Source of the DNA: an uncultured Zetaproteobacteria bacterium
GTDB taxonomy: Bacteria; Pseudomonadota; Zetaproteobacteria; Mariprofundales; Mariprofundaceae
Assembly (NCBI GenBank): GCA_913056285.1
Contig: CAJXNE010000020.1
Location: 1-17,388, forward strand
DNA: 17,388 bases
Direction of reading: 5' to 3'
Position numbers and translations under genes: made by a program. Positions 1 through 7,565 of this stretch are shown here, in pieces (position 1 is the first letter of the stretch; every line of letters starts with the position of its first letter). A model generated the notes under the pieces. The model was not told the origin of the DNA, did not search any database, and saw nothing but the letters and a program-made list of their open reading frames with translations.

Positions 1-1
1 G

Positions 2-136
2 GCAGGGCAGGCCTATGTGACAGCGGCAGATGTGCAGGCGGTGTGGTTGCCGTGCCTGGCGCATAGGGTAACGGCCACCGGCGATACACAAGCCGCACTG
101 ATGAATTTACTGGAAAGCGTGCATGTCCCCGCGTAA
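2..136 (+). CDS. MoxR family AAA ATPase, C-terminal fragment (5' end outside window)
   Basis: An open frame enters from the left edge and ends at TAA 134-136. It encodes 44 residues, including AYVTAADVQAVWLPCLAHRV. This matches the C-terminal lid helices of MoxR-type AAA+ ATPases, where a 'YVTPDDV..v..pvLaHRi' block precedes the end of the protein. No Walker motifs are visible because only the tail lies in the window. MoxR proteins are thought to act as chaperone-like ATPases for the products of adjacent DUF58, VWA or transglutaminase genes. The order moxR, DUF58, tgpA seen here is the standard one, as in the Pseudomonas aeruginosa tgpA locus, and it supports the call more strongly than the short peptide alone. 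The next gene starts 21 bp downstream. Confidence 0.75.
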   Translation, partial: AGQAYVTAADVQAVWLPCLAHRVTATGDTQAALMNLLESVHVPA

Positions 137-157
137 ACATGAACCCAACTGCATATC

Positions 158-1192
158 ATGGCTTATGACCCGGCAGATCTAAAATTACCGCCCTGGCTGC
201 TCGGGCTGCTGGATGGATTGATTCTCCTGCACCTGCCGCTCGCGCCTCACTGGCGCATTGCCATGACAAGGCCAGGCGTAATGTTTATTGCTGCATTGGC
301 GGGTATCTGGGCAGCGGCTTTTTATTCGGGTAATAATCTGCTCTATCTGTGCGGCGCTGTGATGACAGTGCTGATGCTCGCCACTGTTGCACAGGCGATT
401 TGTCTGTTGCAATCATTGCCGGATTTGCAGGCGGCTATACCCATGCTGGAAGCCGGTCAGGTGACTGCATTGCGCCATGAGGCGCCTGTTCGTTCCAATG
501 CAGCTATGAATATCTCCGCCATTGTGGATATCCGCTGGCACCATGCCGGTAGCGTTTTTGCATTGGCCGGGCGTTGCTCGCAACGGCAAATCCGGCTCGA
601 TGGTCGGTTAAGGTCATTACACCGTGGTTTGTTCCGTATTGCGGCAATGGAACTTTCAACATCGGCGCCGATCGGTTTGTTTGTTCTGTCTTGTGTTCGC
701 CAGTCTCCTTTTGAAATGACCGTATTGCCCGCTCCTGTGCCGTGGACGAAGACTGAGCCCGGATTATCATGCTCAGGTGATATTGCCTTGCTGGAGGGTG
801 ATCAATGGCATGATCTCAGGGCCTATGCCCCCGGTGATGCGCTGGCGCGGGTGCACTGGCGCAAGGCTGATGGAAATATCAGCAACTGGGTGGTCAAGCG
901 CTTTGGCAGCCATACTCATCGTGAAAACGATACGCTGCTTCGGGTGGATTTGAGGCAACCACAGGATGCCGACAAGGCCGCATTTGAACAATTATTAGGG
1001 CGCGTTTATAGCTGGCTACTGCAGCAGAAGCATCATGCGCCCGCACTGGTTCTCGGGCAGGCTACATTTGATCTTGTGCAGAAGACGCACTTTCAACGGG
1101 CATTAAGAGCGTTGGCTGTGGCAGAGCCTGAATCTGTGCCACCTGCGGGGCAGGGCGGCTTACTGCTCAGTCTGATGGATGGACGGCATTGA
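158..1192 (+). CDS. DUF58 domain-containing membrane protein
   Basis: A 344-residue protein with two predicted membrane segments near the N-terminus (about residues 38-56 and 60-85), followed by a soluble part. The DUF58 signature lies at about 222-236: AYAPGD, then RVHWRK, followed by a conserved VVKRF block. DUF58 proteins of this type are encoded with MoxR ATPases and transglutaminases, and their biochemical role is not established. An envelope-associated partner of the next gene product is an inference from context. The start at 158 has no strong Shine-Dalgarno sequence. The only nearby alternative ATG (139) is in another frame and stops quickly. The 3' end overlaps the next gene by 14 bp, consistent with a single operon with translational coupling. 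Confidence 0.88.
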   Translation: MAYDPADLKLPPWLLGLLDGLILLHLPLAPHWRIAMTRPGVMFIAALAGIWAAAFYSGNNLLYLCGAVMTVLMLATVAQAICLLQSLPDLQAAIPMLEAGQVTALRHEAPVRSNAAMNISAIVDIRWHHAGSVFALAGRCSQRQIRLDGRLRSLHRGLFRIAAMELSTSAPIGLFVLSCVRQSPFEMTVLPAPVPWTKTEPGLSCSGDIALLEGDQWHDLRAYAPGDALARVHWRKADGNISNWVVKRFGSHTHRENDTLLRVDLRQPQDADKAAFEQLLGRVYSWLLQQKHHAPALVLGQATFDLVQKTHFQRALRALAVAEPESVPPAGQGGLLLSLMDGRH

Positions 1193-3128
1193 GTCGATGA
1201 TGGCACAAGCAGATGCCTTGCTGCGCGCCGAGCGGTTGACGTTGGCTGTGTTGCTTTGCGGCGTGGCTGCGCTGGCTCTGTCTGATTTTGTTAGCCCGTT
1301 CTACTGGAGTTTGTCGGTAGTGGCGGCGCTGCTGCGCTTATGGCTTGGGCCCAAATTTCATTTGAGTGAAATGCAGGCCAGTTTTATTGGCTGGGCTGGT
1401 TTTATCTGGGTGGGACTGGAACTGGTGATGGGGCGGGAACTGGTAGTCGCTTTCACCGATTTTCTACTGATTCTGGCGCTTGCCGTGGTGGTGGAAGCGG
1501 CCACGCCGCGCAACCATTTGCATCGCATGCTGGTCGGCCTGTTTTTGCTACTCGGTGCAGCGGTGCTGACCGATTCGGTGCTGTTTGTGCTCCCATTGAC
1601 TGCCATGCTTTGGTTTTTCTGGCGCGCTGCAGCCTGTTTATATGGCCTGAACTGGCCGGGTGGCGATTTGGCTGCGACGGGTGTGGCGCAGGATTTACGT
1701 TGGATGCCGGCGGTGGCCGTGCTTGCTGCACTGCTATTTGTCGGGCTGCCCAGATTTGAATTTCATTCGCTATTGCAGGCGCAGCAACCTCGCATGCAGA
1801 CCTCGGGGTTTTCTGATCGGGTGCAACTGGGCGATTTTGCCCGCCAGCTCGATGAGCAAGTGGTCATGCGGGTAGAGTCAACCGAGCCGGGAGAAAGCCC
1901 GACTGCATTCAGACAGCGCATTAGCGGGCGCTACTGGCGCGGCGTGGCGCTGTCTGTCTTTACCGGCACTGGCTGGCAACGTGCGAAGGCCCGAAATGTA
2001 CACCGATTTCCTGCCCGTTCGGATGTAGAGCTGGCTCAAGCTGGCGGGGCAGGCGTGGCGGTGTATCGCGAAGCCAGCGACCATCCATATATTCATCTGC
2101 CTGACGGTGCGGTTTCTATGTTGCACATCCCCGAAGCTGTTCGCGTTGATGATGCCGGGGCTATAACTTTCAATGTCGCTCCATCACGGCGTCTGAAATT
2201 GATGATGCAATTGTTGAAGAAAGAGAAATTGCCAGCGGGTCGGCCAGATCAGTTTATGCGACCGCCTTTGCCGCGTGAGTTCGATACTTCGGCGATCCCA
2301 ACCGGATTGCTGAACTGGGTGCGTGATACATCAGCCACTGCAAAAAACAAACGCCAGGCGCTGGTTCATCTGCGCAACATATTAAAAAGCTGGGATTATG
2401 ATTTACATGTGCCGGTGGATAGCACCCACCCGATCGAATCATTTCTGAATAATAAACGTGGCCATTGTGAATTATTCGCCACAGTACTGGCGCTGGCAGC
2501 GAGAGAGTTGGGTTTCGCAGCACGGATTGTGAATGGTTACTATTCCACTGACTGGAACGAGGTCGGCGGTTTTCTGCTGATTCGAAAAAAACACGCCCAT
2601 AGCTGGGTGGAAGTCTGGCTTGATGGACGCTGGTGGCGTATGGACCCCACGCCGCCATCGCGCTGGCTGGTGCCAGAAAGCCGTTTTATGGGCTTCGATG
2701 CGGTTTGGGAGTCGGCCAAAATGACATGGTATCGCTACGTTCTGGATTTTGAGGATTCGGATCGGGGTGATTTGATGGGCGCGATCTGGCAGTTCTTGAT
2801 GGCCAATAGTCTGTGGTTGTTTTTCATGATCGGTATTGCTGCTGTGATGGGCTTACTCTGGAGGCGCTATCATCGTTATATGATTGCCTTATCCTGGCAT
2901 AGGCGGAGCCGTGCATGCTGGCCATTACTGGATCGATGGCTGCAGGTTCAGGGTATTTGCAGGAAAAAGTGCCAGCCACTCAGGGGGATCGAGCATCCGG
3001 CAGGCGTCAGCGAAAAGCATTGGCGTGCATTTGTAAATGCATGGGAAGCGCAGGCATACGGGGGCACAGATGTTTGGCGAAGACGGGATTTGAAGCGTCA
3101 TTTGCGTGCGCTTTTGGAAGGCTGCTGA
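1179..3128 (+). CDS. tgpA: TgpA-like transglutaminase family membrane protein (DUF3488/transglutaminase-like)
   Basis: A 649-residue protein with the TgpA architecture: five to six hydrophobic segments in roughly the first 190 residues (the DUF3488-like part), a periplasmic transglutaminase-like core, one membrane segment at about 540-563, and a short C-terminal cytoplasmic tail. The papain-like triad is visible: Cys430 in RGHCELFA, His474 in HAHSWVEVW and Asp489 in RMDPTP. In Pseudomonas aeruginosa the homologue TgpA is an essential inner-membrane protein with a periplasmic transglutaminase domain, and its substrate is unknown. The gene overlaps the DUF58 gene by 14 bp. ATG codons at 1197 and 1200 are possible alternative starts that would trim six or seven residues. 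No strong Shine-Dalgarno precedes any of them, so translational coupling seems likely. The end is 37 bp before fabI. Confidence 0.88.
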   Translation: MDGIESMMAQADALLRAERLTLAVLLCGVAALALSDFVSPFYWSLSVVAALLRLWLGPKFHLSEMQASFIGWAGFIWVGLELVMGRELVVAFTDFLLILALAVVVEAATPRNHLHRMLVGLFLLLGAAVLTDSVLFVLPLTAMLWFFWRAAACLYGLNWPGGDLAATGVAQDLRWMPAVAVLAALLFVGLPRFEFHSLLQAQQPRMQTSGFSDRVQLGDFARQLDEQVVMRVESTEPGESPTAFRQRISGRYWRGVALSVFTGTGWQRAKARNVHRFPARSDVELAQAGGAGVAVYREASDHPYIHLPDGAVSMLHIPEAVRVDDAGAITFNVAPSRRLKLMMQLLKKEKLPAGRPDQFMRPPLPREFDTSAIPTGLLNWVRDTSATAKNKRQALVHLRNILKSWDYDLHVPVDSTHPIESFLNNKRGHCELFATVLALAARELGFAARIVNGYYSTDWNEVGGFLLIRKKHAHSWVEVWLDGRWWRMDPTPPSRWLVPESRFMGFDAVWESAKMTWYRYVLDFEDSDRGDLMGAIWQFLMANSLWLFFMIGIAAVMGLLWRRYHRYMIALSWHRRSRACWPLLDRWLQVQGICRKKCQPLRGIEHPAGVSEKHWRAFVNAWEAQAYGGTDVWRRRDLKRHLRALLEGC

Positions 3129-3153
3129 TACTCTTGGCGGTAACATTTGTAAC

Positions 3154-3168
3154 AGGGAGTTTTGCGTG
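3154..3168 (+). promoter_or_regulatory. Ribosome binding site deciding the GTG start of fabI
   Basis: AGGGAG at 3154-3159 lies 6 bp upstream of an in-frame GTG at 3166-3168. Starting here gives the conserved FabI N-terminus (M)GILNGKKGLILGVANN and a normal family length. An in-frame ATG at 3106 lies inside the tgpA coding region and would add 20 residues unrelated to FabI. Confidence 0.75.
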
Positions 3169-3951
3169 GGAATTTTGAATGGTAAAAAAGGGCTGATTCT
3201 TGGCGTAGCCAATAATAAATCCATTGCCTGGGGTGTTGCCAGAGCAGCACAGCGTGAAGGTGCAACGCTAGGCTTTAACTATCTTGGCGAGCAGATGGAA
3301 AAACGGGTGCGACCGTTGGCAGAGAGTGTCGGTGCTGAGATCATTGCGCCGATGAATGTATCGGATGAAGCCAGTATGGATGCTTATTTTGCGCTTGTTA
3401 AAGAGCAGTGGGGCGAACTGGATTTTGTGGTACATTCGATTGCATTCGCCAATAAAGATGCATTGCGTGACCGCTTTCACACCACTTCGCGAGAAGATTT
3501 TCATCTGGCTCTGGACGTTTCTTCCTATTCCTTTATTGCTTGCGCCCAGCGCGCCGCACCGCTGATGAAAGAAGGCGCTAGCATGGTGACCATGAGTTAT
3601 CTGGGGGCAGAAAGGGCTATTCCCGGCTATGGTGTGATGGGTGTTGCCAAGGCTGCGCTGGAGGCTTCAACCCGGTACTTGTCTCAGGATCTGGGTGAAG
3701 ATGGTATACGTGTGAATTCGGTATCGGCAGGACCGATCAGAACGCTGGCTGCATCGGCAGTTGGTGATTTCAAAAAACTGATGGATAAAAGCGCACGTGG
3801 CGCAATGCTCAAACATAATGTGACTCAGGAAGAGGTGGGCAATACCTGTGTCTACCTGCTCTCCGATCTGGCATCCGGTGTGACCGGTGAAGTACATTAT
3901 GTCGATGCCGGTTTCCATGTCGGCGCTGGTGATCCGGGTATTCCGGACTAG
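3166..3951 (+). CDS. fabI: Enoyl-[acyl-carrier-protein] reductase (NADH), FabI
   Basis: This protein catalyses the last step of each fatty acid elongation round in type II fatty acid synthesis, reducing trans-2-enoyl-ACP in the cytosol. From the GTG start it is 261 residues, against 262 in E. coli FabI. It shows the N-terminal Rossmann nucleotide-binding segment GVANNKSIAWG (residues 13-23), Tyr145 in MSYLGAERAIPGY, and the catalytic Tyr155-x6-Lys162 pair that defines the FabI type of short-chain dehydrogenase. The SAGPIRTLAAS block follows at 187-197. Position 93 is Ala (HSIAFA) where E. coli has Gly. Ala here is common in FabI from other phyla, so it should not be read as an inhibitor-resistance mutation. 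The gene lies 37 bp after tgpA and 15 bp before aroC, so it may be cotranscribed with both. Confidence 0.95.
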   Translation: MGILNGKKGLILGVANNKSIAWGVARAAQREGATLGFNYLGEQMEKRVRPLAESVGAEIIAPMNVSDEASMDAYFALVKEQWGELDFVVHSIAFANKDALRDRFHTTSREDFHLALDVSSYSFIACAQRAAPLMKEGASMVTMSYLGAERAIPGYGVMGVAKAALEASTRYLSQDLGEDGIRVNSVSAGPIRTLAASAVGDFKKLMDKSARGAMLKHNVTQEEVGNTCVYLLSDLASGVTGEVHYVDAGFHVGAGDPGIPD

Positions 3952-3966
3952 CCGGAGGATTATTCT

Positions 3967-5028
3967 ATGTCTGGTTCCAGTTTCGGGCAGATATTTCGCC
4001 TGACCACTGCCGGTGAATCGCATGGTGCGGGTTTGCTGGCTATTGTTGAGGGTTGTCCGGCCGGATTGCCGCTGAGTGAAGCCGATATTCAGCCTGATCT
4101 GGATCGGCGTAAACCCGGCCAGTCGAAATATACTACCCAGCGCCGTGAAGCCGATGAAGTGGAAATTCTGTCCGGCGTATTCGAAGGGGTGACCACTGGC
4201 TGCCCGATTGGCTTATTGATTCGCAATACCGATCAGCGCAGCAAGGATTATTCCGATATTAAGGATAAATTCCGTCCCGGCCATGCTGATTTTACCTATT
4301 TTGAGAAATATGGCTTGCGTGATTATCGCGGCGGCGGACGTTCCTCGGCGCGCGAAACGGCCATGCGCGTGGCTGGCGGTGCGATTGCCAAAAAAATGTT
4401 ATCCGAATCCGGTATTCTTGTTCTGGGATGGGTGGATCAGATTGGCCCGGTCAAAGCCGATGCAGCGCATTTCGATGCGGCTGAAATCAGCAATAATGCT
4501 TTTTTCTGCCCGGATGCGGAGGCCGCAGCCGAAATGGCTTCGTTTATGGACAAGCTGCGCAAGCAAGGCGATTCCATTGGTGCGGCGGTGTGTGTCGAAG
4601 CACGTGGCATGATTCCCGGGCTCGGTGAGCCGGTGTTTGATCGCCTTGATGCCGATATTGCCAAATCATTGATGAATATCCCAGCTGCCAAAGCTGTAGA
4701 AATTGGCGATGGTTTTGATTGTGTGACATCCCGCGGTTCCGAATTCGGCGATGCGATACGTACCGAGGGATTTCAGAGTAATCATGCCGGCGGTATTCTG
4801 GGCGGTATTTCCAACGGCGATACCATCCGCGCCCGCATGATGCTTAAGCCAACGTCGTCGATTCTTCGACCGCGTCCGACGATTGATATTCATGGAGATG
4901 AAACCGAAATTATCACGAAAGGTCGTCATGATCCGTGCGTGGGTATTCGCGCCGTGCCGATTGCCGAAGCAATGCTGGCGCTGGTTTTAGCCGATCACCT
5001 GTTAAGGCATCGCGCCAGCCGGTTATAA
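3967..5028 (+). CDS. aroC: Chorismate synthase
   Basis: Chorismate synthase converts 5-enolpyruvylshikimate-3-phosphate to chorismate, the branch point for aromatic amino acids, folate and quinones, using reduced FMN. The 353-residue product has the usual length for bacterial AroC. All three family signatures are present: TAGESHG near residues 15-21, the GGGRSSARETAMRVAGGAIA block in the first half, and RHDPCVGIRAVPIAEAM close to the C-terminus. A strong Shine-Dalgarno, GGAGG at 3954-3958, stands 8 bp before the ATG. Upstream spacing to fabI is 15 bp, suggesting cotranscription. The 3' end overlaps the convergent mlaA-like gene by 6 bp, and I see no terminator between them. Confidence 0.97.
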   Translation: MSGSSFGQIFRLTTAGESHGAGLLAIVEGCPAGLPLSEADIQPDLDRRKPGQSKYTTQRREADEVEILSGVFEGVTTGCPIGLLIRNTDQRSKDYSDIKDKFRPGHADFTYFEKYGLRDYRGGGRSSARETAMRVAGGAIAKKMLSESGILVLGWVDQIGPVKADAAHFDAAEISNNAFFCPDAEAAAEMASFMDKLRKQGDSIGAAVCVEARGMIPGLGEPVFDRLDADIAKSLMNIPAAKAVEIGDGFDCVTSRGSEFGDAIRTEGFQSNHAGGILGGISNGDTIRARMMLKPTSSILRPRPTIDIHGDETEIITKGRHDPCVGIRAVPIAEAMLALVLADHLLRHRASRL

Positions 5029-6216
5029 GCTATTCGAAGGACTGTAATTTCCGCTTGCTTCTATCCAGGCGCCGTTCAGGCCGGTGAGTGATTTGAGTCT
5101 TTTCAGTTCATTAAACGCTTTTGACTTGTTGGCGTAACTGCCTGTGCCGATGCGATACCAGCGGCTGTGATTCAGTGTGACCGGAAAGATGTCACTGCCA
5201 ATCCCTAACCTGGCAATCTGGCTTTGCTCGGCTACTGCTTCAGATTCGCTATGGTGAGATGACAGAAAAATTACATAGTGCTCGCGTGCATCGTTAGCGC
5301 TGACTGAGTCTGATGCAGATATTGCCGCAGGCTCAGGCAGAAATGCCTTGGTTGGAGTTGTTTGGGAGCGAGATGGGCTGGATACGGCAGGCACCGGGGC
5401 AGGAATATTTTTCGGCGCTGTGTTGTTCGGATGCGCTTTGCTTTCAGGTTGAGGGTCATTTCCGTTATCAAAGCCATCTTCTTCAAATCCGTCATCTTCA
5501 AACCCATCATCTTCATTTACCGGTGAGACTGGCGGATTACCATCGTAAATCAGATAATCACGTCGTTGCCGCCAGGCTTCACGCGTGAACACATAGGGAT
5601 CGAGCGCCAGTTCATCACGCATATCCGATGCGCTGAGCAGGCGAGAGCGTGTATCCACATAATTAAGCGCTGTGACAGGAATGGTAACGTATGGTGCAAG
5701 CACAAAGCCTGCCCAGAACAGTGGATTGGTGGCCGTGGCTGTCAAAAAGTCCGGTGTATTGCGCACTGAATTTGGCCCGAATAGTGGATAGATGATATAG
5801 GCGCCTTTTGAAACACCCCATGTTGCCAATGTCTGGCCAAAATCCTCATCATGTCGGTCAAAACCCATCGATGTAGCAACATCCACCAGTCCGCCTACGC
5901 CGAGTGTAGAGTTAATCAGAAAACGCATGAAGTCCATAAAGCCTTGCTGGCCTTTACCCTGCAAAAAATCGTTCAATACGGTATTAATATAGGTGCTGTT
6001 ATCGTAAAAATTCGATACGGCAGTACGCATTGGTTTCGGCACTACATAATTATAACCCTGCGCAAGCGGCTTCAGGGTGATGCGATCAATGCCGTCATTC
6101 ACTTTATCGGTAACGCGATTGGTTGATTCTATTGGATCGTAGTGGTTTTGCTGTGTAGCGCAGGCCGAGAGCATGAGCGCAAGCAAGATTGTGAGTAAAT
6201 AAAGAGGGTGTCTCAT
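5023..6216 (-). CDS. mlaA: MlaA/VacJ family phospholipid-asymmetry lipoprotein with C-terminal SPOR domain
   Basis: MlaA is an outer-membrane lipoprotein that extracts mislocalised phospholipid from the outer leaflet and passes it to the Mla retrograde pathway. The N-terminus is a lipoprotein signal (hydrophobic residues 4-16) with lipobox LSAC and lipidation Cys19. The MlaA domain covers about 26-226, beginning DPIESTNR and including NFYDN, FLINSTLGVGGL, DEDFGQTLATWG, YIIYPLFGPNSVR and the YVDTRS region. A low-complexity acidic then Pro/Thr/Ser-rich linker (about 227-310) follows. It leads to a SPOR-like domain at about 311-387: HYVIFLSSHHSESEA, then SRWYRIGTGSYANKSKA. Ordinary MlaA proteins, of about 250 residues, end after the first domain, so the 397-residue length reflects this fusion. 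SPOR domains bind denuded peptidoglycan glycan. The gene lies 58 bp downstream of the tas-like gene on the same strand. The MlaA call is firm and the SPOR call is good. Confidence 0.9.
   Translation of the reverse strand: MRHPLYLLTILLALMLSACATQQNHYDPIESTNRVTDKVNDGIDRITLKPLAQGYNYVVPKPMRTAVSNFYDNSTYINTVLNDFLQGKGQQGFMDFMRFLINSTLGVGGLVDVATSMGFDRHDEDFGQTLATWGVSKGAYIIYPLFGPNSVRNTPDFLTATATNPLFWAGFVLAPYVTIPVTALNYVDTRSRLLSASDMRDELALDPYVFTREAWRQRRDYLIYDGNPPVSPVNEDDGFEDDGFEEDGFDNGNDPQPESKAHPNNTAPKNIPAPVPAVSSPSRSQTTPTKAFLPEPAAISASDSVSANDAREHYVIFLSSHHSESEAVAEQSQIARLGIGSDIFPVTLNHSRWYRIGTGSYANKSKAFNELKRLKSLTGLNGAWIEASGNYSPSNSL
5470..5514 (-). repeat. Three tandem 15-bp units in the MlaA linker
   Basis: Three adjacent 15-bp copies (5470-5484, 5485-5499, 5500-5514) differ at a few positions and encode repeats of the pentapeptide [DE]DGF[DE], read as DDGFEDDGFEEDGFD. 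They form an acidic stretch just after the MlaA domain and before the Pro/Thr/Ser-rich linker. Because the unit is a multiple of three, copy-number change would lengthen or shorten the linker without a frameshift. Confidence 0.85.
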
Positions 6217-6274
6217 GATGGCGGATTATGCCCTGACAGTGGATGATTACACAACAAAGCGTTTATTGTAGAGC

Positions 6275-7315
6275 TTACGGGCATGGATTGGGCTGTTGGC
6301 GGTGAATACGTTCGATATCAGCCAAACATGCGTCCGAAAGCGTGATTTCGTGGCTTGCAATATTACTTGCCAGTTGTGCCATATTGGTGGCGCCGATAAT
6401 GGTTGCGCACACGAATGACTGCTGACGGATAAAGGCCAGCGCCATTTGAGCCGGGTCGAGGCCATATGTATCGGCAATACGAATATAAGCCTTCGTTGCC
6501 AGTTCCGCTTCGGCGTTGGAATACCGGGTATAGTGCTCAAACAGGGTCAATCTTGCTCCTGCGGGTTTGTTTCCATGTAAATATTTTCCAGCTAATACGC
6601 CGAAAGCCAGGGGCGAGTAGGCCAGCAGGCCGATGTCCTCACGACAGGCGATTTCGGACATGCCGATCTCAAATGAGCGGTTGAGCAGATTGTACGGATT
6701 CTGAATGGATGCGATGCGCGGCAGTTCTTTTACTTCGGACAGGCATAAGTGTCGGGCGGCGCCCCACGGTGTTTCATTGGAAATGCCGATATGGCGGACC
6801 TTGCCGGCCTGTACCAGTTGTTGCATGGCATCCAGCGTCTCTTCAATCGGTGTGAGCGATTCTTCATCGCTATGCTGATAGCCCAGCTTGCCGAAAAAAT
6901 TGGTATTGCGATCAGGCCAGTGGGTTTGATAGAGGTCGAGATAATCGGTATTCAGTCGTTTTAACGATGCATCGCAGGCAGCCACAATATTTTTCGCATC
7001 CAGACGCGCTTTGCCGGCCCTGATATGCGGGCACCAGCCGGTTGGACCACACACTTTGGATGCCAGAATGATGTCATGGCGGTGGCCTGTTTTGCGAAGC
7101 CATTCGCCAATGATTGCTTCAGTACGTCCATAAGTCTCAGCCTGTGGTGGAATGGCGTAAAGCTCTGCAGTGTCAAAGAAATTGATCCCGTGTGTCAGAG
7201 CATAATCCATCTGATCGAAGGCTTCTTCGGCAGTATTTTGTTGTCCCCAGGTCATGGTGCCCAGACATATTTCGCTGACGTTCAGGTCAGTTCTTCCCAG
7301 TCGGTTGTATTGCAT
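6275..7315 (-). CDS. tas: Tas-like aldo/keto reductase
   Basis: An NADP-dependent aldo/keto reductase family protein of 346 residues, the same length as E. coli Tas, which it resembles closely. Shared stretches include MQYNRLGRTDL at the start, CLGTMTWGQQN, LKRLNTDYLDLYQTHWPDR, FGKLGY, IQNPYNLLNRSFE and GLDPAQMALAF. The AKR catalytic tetrad is visible as Asp48, Tyr53 (DTAELY), Lys87 (ASKV) and His132 (THW). The physiological substrate of Tas is not known; in E. coli it was found as a suppressor of tyrosine auxotrophy. I chose the ATG at 7313-7315 because it aligns with the family N-terminus. A longer frame extends to 7432 but adds 39 residues without family resemblance. No strong Shine-Dalgarno precedes the chosen ATG. 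The gene is divergent from mutS and may be cotranscribed with the mlaA-like gene 58 bp downstream. Confidence 0.9.
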   Translation of the reverse strand: MQYNRLGRTDLNVSEICLGTMTWGQQNTAEEAFDQMDYALTHGINFFDTAELYAIPPQAETYGRTEAIIGEWLRKTGHRHDIILASKVCGPTGWCPHIRAGKARLDAKNIVAACDASLKRLNTDYLDLYQTHWPDRNTNFFGKLGYQHSDEESLTPIEETLDAMQQLVQAGKVRHIGISNETPWGAARHLCLSEVKELPRIASIQNPYNLLNRSFEIGMSEIACREDIGLLAYSPLAFGVLAGKYLHGNKPAGARLTLFEHYTRYSNAEAELATKAYIRIADTYGLDPAQMALAFIRQQSFVCATIIGATNMAQLASNIASHEITLSDACLADIERIHRQQPNPCP

Positions 7316-7414
7316 GGTGGCAGTGTAGCCCGAATGAACGTCATATGCACTTTTGCCCAAGATCCGACATCGCCATGCGGCGTATGCCGCAACCCTTTGA
7401 TTCGTCTGACATCC

Positions 7415-7458
7415 CGGAAAATCACTTATCACCAGCTAGGTGACTACATCATTTTCCG
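7415..7458. repeat. Imperfect inverted repeat in the tas-mutS divergent intergenic region
   Basis: The outer arms CGGAAAAT (7415-7422) and ATTTTCCG (7451-7458) are perfectly complementary. The inner arms TCACC (7429-7433) and GGTGA (7439-7443) flank the 5-base loop AGCTA. A 6-by-7 base internal loop separates the two stem parts. The element lies about 100 bp upstream of both the tas and mutS starts, so it could be an operator, an RNA hairpin or a relic repeat. Function is unknown. The rest of the intergenic stretch 7316-7565 shows no convincing promoter; a GATAAT at 7517-7522 has only a poor -35 match. Confidence 0.4.
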
Positions 7459-7565
7459 AAATGCCATATAAACCAAATGATTACACCCTGCATCCAATGT
7501 CCATGTCGGTTCTTGGGATAATAGTTACGCTTAAGCATCGCCAATCGTCATGCTACATTGCGGGC

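Noticed and set aside
3457..3480. FabI Ala93 as a triclosan-resistance substitution
   Set aside because: Ala at this position is the normal residue in many FabI proteins, including inhibitor-sensitive ones, so it gives no evidence of resistance.
7316..7432. An N-terminal extension of the Tas-like reductase to 7432
   Set aside because: The family N-terminus starts exactly at MQYNRLGRTDL (7315), giving the same 346-residue length as E. coli Tas.
7440..7565. An N-terminal extension of MutS from ATG 7440
   Set aside because: The extra 42 residues do not resemble MutS, there is no Shine-Dalgarno, and they overlap the intergenic inverted repeat. The ATG at 7566 gives the family-like N-terminus.
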